From positions 1 through 64,000 of the forward strand of contig QLIY01000438.1 in assembly GCA_003260075.1 (NCBI GenBank): a DNA stretch of 64,000 nucleotides, written 5' to 3'. Below are positions 48,483 to 57,707 of the stretch, one piece after another; within the stretch, counting starts at the first letter, position 1, and each line of letters begins with the position of its first letter. The notes beneath the pieces are model-generated. The model had not been told where the DNA came from and ran no database searches. It was given only the letters and a program-made list of their open reading frames with translations. A program made the translations under genes and the position numbers. This stretch comes from Phallusia mammillata (taxonomy: Eukaryota > Chordata > Ascidiacea > Phlebobranchia > Ascidiidae).

Positions 48483-50868
48483 TGCAAAATAATAAAAGAC
48501 GATCGAAAGTCTAACTAAAATCTAAAAAAATGTGAATACAAGATTGAAGCTTGCTAAACAACACGTTTGCACAGCATTGACATCCATCACAGTTTTTCCT
48601 TGTATTTTCAGAGCATGTTAGAGTAATCACTATCGACCTATATCGTACGTATGTGAACACTATATTGTGCAAGTCTGTCTTACGTTGTCTACCGCTTATA
48701 AACAACATGACCATTGTCTTTTCTGCCTACTCTCTCGAGTCGGTGCTAAAAGGTTTACAGTCCTGTGTTTACATCCTTTACTTTATATCCCAAACGGCCT
48801 CGGTTCGTCGTATCGCCTCTGGCCTGGTTTTACCCGAAGATACGCAAGCCTACAATTCCCAAGTCGATTGTCATACAAAAACCCAGCATTTTCCAAGTAA
48901 ATGTTTTCCCAGAAGAGCGAAATGTTGCCAAAGGACAAAACACTTTAGTTGAATCAAATTTAAACAGCACAAATGATTTGGAAATGAGTCGTTTATGTGC
49001 CACAACAAAAAACATTGTGACCCACAGAAACGCCCATGAACTACATCCGGCAGAGTTCAACTCAGCACAAAGTGGTCACAACCCATAAGATCAAGCAAGA
49101 AGGAAACACTTTGGTTGTTGAAATCGGTTTTAATTGTTTCCTTGATACTTGCTAGTAGCATTGAAAAGCGCGACCTAATTCAGCAACCATTCGTAGGTTC
49201 TCCATCAGACGCTGTCACGTAGCTTCGAGTAACAAAGTTCACAAAAAGTAAAGCGCCAAAACCTAACTCAAACGACATTGGCTAGAAACAATTAAAAGAA
49301 GTTTAAAAACTGCAAGATTTTTGGACAAAAGAACGTATTTTTTCTAATGGTTGAGTGCAAGCTTTAGGATAACTTGAATTTTAAACACCAATTTTACACA
49401 TAATCGGTACAAAACTATTTTTTTTAAATTAAAACGAAATCTGCTGGTTAAACTTTACAACAGTGTTTAAATGGTATGTGTATAGTTTTCCAACAAAACA
49501 TAGTTAGGCCTACACACTATTACACCGTCTGATAATTAAAAACAGAACGATAAGGAAGCCACATTTATCTAGTTTAGGATTTTCACCCACAAACGTTCAC
49601 CACACCTTCAGCAGGTAATAATCACAGATTCGGATGAATAATCTGACTAAAACCTCAAGCCATATCCCAACCAGAACCTGGCACAAGATTGAATGTGGTG
49701 CCTTCACCTGAAGTTCTTTAATCTGCAATTCATCAGTCATAAAGTTCATTACAACCCCGTAGGGCGTAAATGGTTTGTATGTAAACCACACCGCACAATT
49801 ATAATTTTAAGCAGATAATTATCGCGTCGAAAACAATGGTTGCATAAAATGTTTTGTTGAAGTAACTTAATTTTGGTCTTCATAAAACAACAACATTGCA
49901 TGAGATTTTTTTGGTAAATTAGTTTTCTGTTATAAAAAGCCTACTAAAACTAACACCCGAGTTGGCATAAGCTACTTTAATTACTAAAGTATATTGTTCC
50001 TGAACTTTGAACATAGCATTTTGTTCAGTCGTTTGTGAAGATGCCTTAGTAAATATAAAAAAATCGTTCCGCTAGTTTTTTTGTTTTTGGTAATGCAAAG
50101 CTTTGCTCCGTTTGATAGGCTACACTTTGAAGCTGAGTCCGCTTTTTTGTCCTTCGGGTATTCAATCATCATGGGAGTGCTCTTTGAGAAACACACACCT
50201 CCTGGGAATAAAATTCTGGATCCTTGGGGCCCGAAGATTACAGATTACCTAACATCCGACTCGTTGTGATTGTGTTGTTGTCGATTTTTTCAAAGTGTAA
50301 ACACAAATAAGAATGGACACAAATAACCCACATTAAAGAAAGCGCTATCGGGAAAATGGGGATGTATGTAATCACTCAAGCGTCAATAATGACCTCCACA
50401 TCAAGGTTTGAGTTTTACCTGGTTGCCATAGCAACCCAGTTACTGCGTAATTTCTAATTTTTCCAGTAAACAATTGTGATCTCATGATTTCATTATTTTA
50501 CATTTTTTGGTTGGTAGGGGGCCGCAATAATTTTCCTGTACAAAAACGCTGAAAATACTGCTTTAAATGACTACCGGTAGTCGCATATATTTTATATGTC
50601 CATGTCAATATAGAGCCCAAAAGTTTTAGGTATTTCAGAAATGCGCCCTGAGTAAAAAAAGAAACACTAATTTTCTGACGTGCTTGCGCTCCATTCTTTT
50701 TTCCTTTGTTTATCGTGCACTGTACTAGTCGCATTCAGTGTTAATTGCCCTGATGAAGACGACCTGTATAGGACGTCGAAACGTCGGAATAAAATCACAT
50801 TTGCCAGAAGAGCTCTTTAAACTTGATACTATGCCTGGCAGCAATAGCTTGTGTACTGTAGAACAGTG
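48483..50868. other. Upstream flank of CCP gene 4
   Basis: Non-coding as far as can be seen. Ends with the hammerhead-like motif. From about 48690 it is almost identical to 52570-54726. Confidence 0.6.
50710..50800 (+). ncRNA. Hammerhead-ribozyme-like motif of a Penelope-like element
   Basis: CTGATGA (50750-50756), then a hairpin with GACG/CGTC and CCT/AGG pairing, then GAAAC (GAAA at 50778-50781). This is the order of the conserved hammerhead core. Stem III could not be confirmed. A relative lies at 30321-30412 on the minus strand. Confidence 0.45.
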
Positions 50869-50871
50869 TTT

Positions 50872-50988
50872 CTCAACCTGGGGATCGCCAAGCACTTTTG
50901 AAGGGGTCGCGAAGATGTAGCCCAATTCGGCATGATTTTATCCGCATCACTAAAATTTTCCCCGTGACTTTTATTTAGCATAGTAGCT
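50872..50988. mobile_element. hAT-type MITE, left end only
   Basis: ACAGTGTTTCTCAACC start; runs to the single N at 50989. Absent from the matching place at the end of the second copy. Confidence 0.45.
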
Positions 50989-50989
50989 N
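50989..50989. other. Single-N contig joint
   Basis: The only N of this kind besides 54727. It cuts a donor site (CCP3 copy) from a MITE end, and homopolymer joints switch from G to C here. Confidence 0.9.
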
Positions 50990-50991
50990 AC

Positions 50992-51684
50992 CATGACATG
51001 TTGGGGGCATTTGGTTCCAGAAACCTGTTCCATTGCATGTCAAGGATTCTGGACCAACACGATAGTAACCATCATCACAGCCAAACTGTATAACTGCATG
51101 GGGGTCCTCCCACATAGAACCTTCCTTTAAGTTCACACTTCCATGCACTGGTTCCGACAATGGAATACAGGGTGTCATGACTAAAAAAATTAAAAATTGG
51201 TTAAAAAACTTTGTGCAGTTAGAAAAGATTGTTTCAACACAAAAATGGGCATATTTGGTGTCTAAAAAACTGTAAAATTGTTTGTAATCTTGATTTGATT
51301 GGCATAAAACACATGATTCAAACATTATAACTTCACTCCTTCTTCTTTGCAGGTATCAATTGTGCAAATAAAACAGTCAAGCAGAAATTTAGTTTACATT
51401 TGCAGTAATTGTTATGATGAAGCCTGATCATATTGTACAATTTAATTGTTTTGTTGTAGGAAAACTATCTAAGTGCAACAACCACATACATATACATTAT
51501 GGGAAACATAAACTATTTTCTTTTTTGGTTTAAAACTTACGTTTACATGTTGGAACAGGACCTGACCAAAACCCCCTGGATGCATCACAACAAATGGCTG
51601 CATCATACCGATTGTCAAGTATATACCCTTCATCACATTGAAATTCAACTTCCATGTTGCCGTTTTTTGCAATATACTCTCTTT

Positions 51685-51772
<88 letters not shown>

Positions 51773-52362
51773 TATAAAACTACACCTCGAAACATCTGGA
51801 AACAAAAAAAAACTGATTTAAATATGTGTAGTTTTTCTTTGTCCAGCAAACCCAACCTGCTTTAATACATGTATCTTATTTTACATCTATGTGTTTAATA
51901 CAAACCACATGTTTCAACTTACTTTGACACACTGGAGGATCAGCAGACCAGGATCCATTCACGCATCTGATTTCTCGAGGACCAGACAGGTAATTTTTAG
52001 GGGAACATTGAAAACATATTTCCTCTACTCCTAATTCGCCCAAATATTTAAACATCGAACCATCTTCGAAATTGTTAATTTCCGGACAGACCTTGACAGT
52101 TGAGACTGAATAATAGATACAATACTGTTATTCTGTTAGAAACAGATTGTAAATACAGGTCAACCAAACATTGCCAATATTCTTTCTGCAAATTGCGCGG
52201 CTAAGGGACAATTTTCCCACAAAAAGTTATTCGCTACAGCCAACTAAATAACATTTATCAACTCGCAACGAAACACATGTTTTGAAATTAATTGTTGACA
52301 CATAAAAACTTACCTGTCCAAATATTTATAAGAACCAATAACAAAGCCAGATGTCGTTTCAT
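50992..52362 (-). pseudogene. Second, partial version of CCP gene 4 (exons 1-4)
   Basis: Exons 52314-52362 (MKRHLALLLVLINIWT), 51923-52105 (CCP1), 51541-51795 (CCP2, with C86 replacing the codons for PQPEHGSF) and 50992-51180 (CCP3). Splice sites match those of 47279-48482. CCP1 differs by R to K, R to C, N to K, A to S and N to D. The piece ends at the N, so the remaining exons are missing. Probably the other allele rather than a decayed gene. Confidence 0.72.
51687..51772. other. C86 tract replacing coding sequence
   Basis: Compared with 47711-47902, the tract stands in place of about 24 coding bases of CCP2 in the second gene-4 version, with perfect match on both sides. Confidence 0.85.
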
Positions 52363-54591
52363 TGCAAAATAATAAAAGACGATTGAAAGTCTAACTAAAA
52401 TCTAAAAAATGTGCATACAAGATTGAAAGCTTGCTAAACAACACGTTTGCACAACATTGAAATTAATCACCGTTTTTTCTTGTATTTTCAAAACATGAGT
52501 AATCACTATCGACCCATATCGTACGCAAGTATGTGAACACCTTAGTCTGCAAGTCTGTCTTTTGCTGTCTACCGCTTATAAACAACATGGCCATTGTCTT
52601 TTCTGCCTACTCTCTCGAGTCGGTGCTAAAAGGTTTACAGTCCTGTGTTTACATCCTTTACTTTATATCCCAAACGGCCTCGGTTCGTCGTATCGCCTCT
52701 GGCCTGGTTTTACCCGAAGATACGCAAGCCTACAATTCCCAAGTCGATTGTCATACAAAAACCCAGCATTTTCCAAGTAAATGTTTTCCCAGAAGAGCGA
52801 AATGTTGCCAAAGGACAAAACACTTTAGTTGAATCAAATTTAAACAGCACAAATGATTTGGAAATGAGTCGTTTATGTGCCACAACAAAAAACATTGTGA
52901 CCCACAGAAACGCCCATGAACTACATCCGGCAGAGTTCAACTCAGCACAAAGTGGTCACAACCCATAAGATCAAGCAAGAAGGAAACACTTTGGTTGTTG
53001 AAATCGGTTTTAATTGTTTCCTTGATACTTGCTATACTAGCATTGAAAAGCGCGACCTAATTCAGCAACCATTCGTAGGTTCTCCATCAGACGATGTCAC
53101 GTAGCTTCGAGTAACAAAGTTCACAAAAAGTAAAGCGCCAAAACCTAACTCAAACGACATTGGCTAGAAACAATTAAAAGAAGTTTAAAAACTGCAAGAT
53201 TTTTGGAAAAAAGAACGTATTTTTTCTAATGGTTGAGTGCAAGCTTTAGGATAACTTGAATTTTAAACACCAATTTTACACATAATCGGTACAAAACTAT
53301 TTTTTTTAAATTAAAACGAAATCTGCTGGTTAAACTTTACAACAGTGTTTAAATGGTATGTGTATAGTTTTCCAACAAAACATAGTTAGGCCTACACACT
53401 ATTACACCGTCTGATAATTAAAAACAGAACGATAAGGAAGCCACATTTATCTAGTTTAGGATTTTCACCCACAAACGTTCACCACACCTTCAGCAGGTAA
53501 TAATCACAGATTCGGATGAATAATCTGACTAAAACCTCAAGCCATATCCCAACCAGAACCTGGCACAAGATTGAATGTGGTGCCTTCACCTGAAGTTCTT
53601 TAATCTGCAATTCATCAGTCATAAAGTTCATTACAACCCCGTAGGGCGTAAATGGTTTGTATGTAAACCACACCGCACAATTATAATTTTAAGCAGATAA
53701 TTATCGCGTCGAAAACAATGGTTGCATAAAATGTTTTGTTGAAGTAACTTAATTTTGGTCTTCATAAAACAACAACATTGCATGAGATTTTTTTGGTAAA
53801 TTAGTTTTCTGTTATAAAAAGCCTACTAAAACTAACACCCGAGTTGGCATAAGCTACTTTAATTACTAAAGTATATTGTTCCTGAACTTTGAACATAGCA
53901 TTTTGTTCAGTCGTTTGTGAAGATGCCTTAGTAAATATAAAAAAATCGTTCCGCTAGTTTTTTTGTTTTTGGTAATGCAAAGCTTTGCTCCGTTTGATAG
54001 GCTACACTTTGAAGCTGAGTCCGCTTTTTTGTCCTTCGGGTATTCAATCATCATGGGAGTGCTCTTTGAGAAACACAAACCTCCTGGGAATAAAATTCTG
54101 GATCCTTGGGGCACGAAGATTACAGATTACCTAACATCCGACTCGTTGTGATTGTGTTGTTTTCGATTTTTTCAAAGTGTAAACACAAATAAGAATGGAC
54201 ACAAATAACCCACATTAAAGAAAGCGCTATCGGGAAAATGGGGATGTATGTAATCACTCAAGCGTCAATAATGACCTCCACATCAAGGTTTGAGTTTTAC
54301 CTGGTTGCCATAGCAACCCAGTTACTGCGTAATTTCTAATTTTTCCAGTAAACAATTGTGATCTCATGATTTCATTATTTTACATTTTTTGGTTGGTAGG
54401 GGGCCGCAATAATTTTCCTGTACAAAAACGCTGAAAATACTGCTTTAAATGACTACCGGTAGTCGCATATATTTTATATGTCCATGTCAATATAGAGCCC
54501 AAAAGTTTTAGGTATTTCAGAAATGCGCCCTGAGTAAAAAAAGAAACACTAATTTTCTGACGTGCTTGCGCTCCATTCTTTTTTCCTTTGT

Positions 54592-54682
54592 TTATCGTGC
54601 ACTGTACTAGTCGCATTCAGTGTTAATTGCCCTGATGAAGACGACCTGTATAGGACGTCGAAACGTCGGAATAAAATCACAT
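54592..54682 (+). ncRNA. Same hammerhead-like motif in the allelic copy
   Basis: Identical core with CTGATGA at 54632-54638, 3882 bases after the first; part of the duplicated block, not an independent insertion. Confidence 0.42.
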
Positions 54683-54726
54683 TTGCCAGAAGAGCTCTTT
54701 AAACTTGATACTATGCCTGGCAGCAA

Positions 54727-54727
54727 T
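54727..54727. other. Single-N contig joint
   Basis: Both sides carry nearly the same words (ATGCCTGGCAGCAAT before, ATGCCTGTCAGCAAT after), so the contigs overlap and were not merged. Confidence 0.9.
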
Positions 54728-54992
54728 NTATGCCTGTCAGCAATAGCTTACATAAATTTCTTGCATATCTTACTTGGTCTTGTAACCATGGTCTGATGAC
54801 TCATAAAGGAAGAAACGTCACAAAAGATTACTTTATGACGACAAAACAAAACCGTTCAAATGAACAAACCAATACTACTATTTTTTGCATAAAAGTTGAT
54901 CCTTTGTAAGACAAGCTTTGTGAACTAGATATAAATATTGTTTCAGGAATGCTTAGTTTGATAAAAGTCGACTTTATTGTTCTAAATTCAAA

Positions 54993-56742
54993 ATGATGGC
55001 AATCTTGTGTTTTCTGTTGCTAAGTGTGCGGCTCGTTTCGTCACTACAGCCAGGTTTGTTTACCACAGAACTGGCACCAGGACAAACTGTGTATTTCAGC
55101 AAAAGATTGAGCAAAGATGCTGATATACAGTTAGCTGTGCGCCCACATTGCCAAGTCACAGACATAAACAGCAGTACGATTATAAAATGGTCTATAGTGG
55201 GAATGGATTGCTTTGGAAGGTACCTTTGAGCCGTTTTTTTGGGTGACACTAAAACGCTGAATGGGCGGGACGACCCCCCCCCCTATAGTGGGAATGGATT
55301 GCTTTGGAAGGTACCTTTGAGCCGTTTTTTTTGTACAAGAGGTGTTGTTGAATTTCAATAAAAGTTATCCATTTTGCTGGTACAACACGACCTTGTTTGT
55401 TTTTGTGGATATGAAAGTAAAATTTGCTTGTCTTTGTTTGGCAGTAAGTGAATAAAAAACGAAAAACCCCGAGGCAGAAAAATCTAGATTCGTAAGGCTG
55501 TTTTGTGGCCTAGACTAAGTAAAGGACGAACATTACCTAGAAACGCTAGACCTAAATGCTGGGGCGGTTATGTTTATGGTCGAGGGTAAAATATACTGTT
55601 TCTGCGTTATTTATTATCACTTTTTCAGGAATGGTGCAAATCCGGGAGCAGCGAACTGGTTTCAACTGGCAGGTCTTAATACATTTGACGGAATACGACA
55701 TCTTTCTAACTCCAACCAAACTCAAAAAAAGTTCGGAGAAGAAATAAAATGCAGTGCAAAACCGCTTTTTAAAGCAAAACATGACTGGAAGAGCATTCAG
55801 TATTTACCAATACCCGAACATGTCAATGTGGTATATCAACCAAAAGCACACTTGGGAAAAAGCGTTTTACAAAAAATCACAACAATTCCTAGTCGTGGTT
55901 TTTATCACCTATCTGTAACAATGGACGGTGCTTCTGATCATCAGTTTGATGTGACTTTAACGCTGCTCGCATCCAATCCAAGTGGTTGTCTTTCTACACA
56001 AGACTTACCATTGCTATATGCTCACCTCTCGCTAATCGTGCTTGTGTCTTGTTCAATTGTTGCACTTCTATTTAGCTGTGCAGCACGACATGACCAAGAG
56101 GTGTTGGTAGGATTATCGGTGATTGTTATTCTTGGATTCATGCTTGCTTTTCATGTGGTGTCTTTCGTGAACTACAAACGCGTTAGCCATTGCCAAGACC
56201 CAAGCCAGAATTTGGAAATCAGCGGCGCTGTTTTAAACGACTTCTGCAAGACTTTGATCCGACTTGTTTTGCTGACCTTGTTCCACGGAATAGGAGAAAA
56301 GCATTGTTCGGAACTGGCAAAAATTTTACTGATGAGTTTCATCTATTTCGCAACGCAACTTACTTATACACTAGTCTCCGATTTGACCACGAATCTTCCC
56401 CTAAATCAATCAACCCTGTTCTTTTCCATTTCAGGCGAATGTTGGATGATACTTTTCATTTTAAAAACCATTCTCTATGCCAACAACGACGCAGTATATG
56501 CAGGAACCGATATTAATCTTCCCAAAACAGCCAAAGTTGTGAAAACAGCAGGATGTTTTGTAACTGTAACGGTTATTGCTGCAATCTGTGTCAGTCTTGA
56601 CAACTGTTATTCTGGTTGGCTTCTCTCGTGGTTCGTGCCTATGGTTCGATTTTCACTTCGGTTTGTGCTGGTTGGGTCAATCGGTGTGATTTATAGACAC
56701 AAGGAAGATGCTTACCGGGTCGGAGAGCTGTTTTTCAACTGA
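54993..56742 (+). CDS. GPR180/TMEM145-like seven-pass membrane protein
   Basis: Two exons: 54993-55219 and 55629-56742, joined in frame at GGA-AG|G (about 446 residues, close to the usual size of GPR180). A signal peptide MMAILCFLLLSVRLVSS leads an extracellular domain of about 185 residues with NSS and NQT sequons. Seven hydrophobic segments follow from about residue 206 (YAHLSLIVLVSCSIVALLF, then VLVGLSVIVILGFMLAF) to about 433. There is no DRY motif, so it is not an ordinary rhodopsin-type receptor. The ectodomain-plus-7TM plan suggests the GPR180/TMEM145 (GOST-like) group; this rests on architecture and remembered resemblance, not on an alignment. The end of exon 1 is repeated at 55284-55310 across a C10 tract. 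Confidence 0.68.
55274..55283. other. C10 joint of a direct duplication
   Basis: 55192-55235 is repeated at 55284-55327, including the end of exon 1 of the seven-pass gene. Confidence 0.8.
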
Positions 56743-56757
56743 ACTATTGCAAAAGAA

Positions 56758-56763
56758 AATAAA
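56758..56763 (+). terminator. Poly(A) signal AATAAA of the seven-pass gene
   Basis: Canonical AATAAA 16 bases after the TGA stop at 56740-56742. Confidence 0.6.
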
Positions 56764-57437
56764 ACTTGTCAATACATTGATGACAAAAACGATTTAACGT
56801 ACCAAAGGATAATTGAAAAATATGGAATTTTGTTTACAGTGTGTTTTTTAAATTGCGTTGGTTATATATGAACAAAAACAGCAATTCATATAGTTTGCGT
56901 TTTTACTTTCAAATGTAACACGAAAACGTTTTGACCTCAATATTTGTCTCGGCCAAACACACAGCCAAAGTGTTTTTCGATGGTATTTTGCGCTGCGAAA
57001 ATTCCTCGAAATTTTATTTCAACAGGGAGGGCGAAATCAAAAGGGAAACTCCCCAAATCACAACCCTAGTGGAATTCGCGGTCAGAGTCGTCGAATTGCC
57101 GGCGGGCCCGAACTTTTTGTCGCATTTCGTCTTAACATCCACTTCGAAAGTTTACCGCGGGTACAAGGAATTAGTAACGGTGTAAGGAAGAAGAAATGAA
57201 ACCGCCGGCGCATGACGTAATAATGGGCGGCAAATGTGCACGTGCGTTTGTCACGTGGCAACAAGTCAATTGCACAAACATGAAATGCCACAGCGGTTTG
57301 ACACACGATGGTGCAAATAGCAAAAAAGAAACACATCTTATAGTGCCGCGTCTAATACAACAATATTTTTTTGAAAGTTTGAAGTATTTGCTGTGTATGT
57401 AGTCTTGTCTTGCGTTACCGAATATTTTGCATCTAAA

Positions 57438-57449
57438 CCCCCCCCCCCC
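57438..57449. other. C12 joint of a direct duplication
   Basis: 57358-57437 is repeated at 57450-57529. Confidence 0.8.
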
Positions 57450-57650
57450 AATATTTTTTTGAAAGTTTGAAGTATTTGCTGTGTATGTAGTCTTGTCAAT
57501 TGCGTTACCGAATATTTTGCCTCTAAACAAGTAACGCAAACATAACGGAACGACTATAGTCGTGTGCTTATAAACACAATCCCAGTTTGTGAAATGACAC
57601 GAAGTGCATAAATATGTGCAAAACAGGTCAATTTTTAAAATCAAGGAAAG

Positions 57651-57707
57651 TTAGAAAACATAACATGATTCCTCCTTGTTGTCCCAGCAATGACCCAGAG
57701 CAACGCA
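57651..57707 (-). CDS. Mucin-like gene last exon
   Basis: Nineteen codons: CVALGHCWDNKEESCYVF and TAA (57653-57651). Phase 0 fits the penultimate exon exactly. Confidence 0.7.
   Translation of the reverse strand, partial: CVALGHCWDNKEESCYVF

Larger units (their letters stand above)
50990..54726. repeat. Probable allelic contig: second version of gene 4 5' region and upstream flank
   Basis: Corresponds base for base to 47279-50846 (offset about 3880), in the same orientation, and is bounded by single N bases at 50989 and 54727. It holds the signal-peptide exon, CCP1, CCP2 (damaged by a C-run) and CCP3, then stops inside the CCP3 donor. A complete second gene is absent. This fits a second haplotype inserted in series by a scaffolder; a true partial tandem duplication is the alternative. 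Confidence 0.8.
56743..57650. other. Convergent spacer between seven-pass gene and mucin-like gene
   Basis: Contains the AATAAA signal and one C12 joint; a locally GC-richer patch at 57060-57240 has no recognised function. Confidence 0.55.

Noticed and set aside
48765..49088. 107-residue ORF identical in two places (also 52645-52968)
   Set aside because: Identity comes from the near-identical upstream flank; overlapping ORFs in other frames are equally conserved, so there is no sign of coding constraint.
51499..51805. Open frames with about 28 consecutive Pro (plus) or Gly (minus)
   Set aside because: They come only from the C86 tract, which replaces known CCP2 coding sequence of the matching copy; not a real low-complexity protein.
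54784..54816. CTGATGA...GAAACGTC word resembling a hammerhead core
   Set aside because: Stem II cannot form properly (only about two pairs); probably chance, although it lies near the true motif family.
56931..57185. 84-residue plus-strand ORF after the seven-pass gene
   Set aside because: It starts downstream of a poly(A) signal, has no recognisable domain and overlaps an opposite-strand ORF of similar length.
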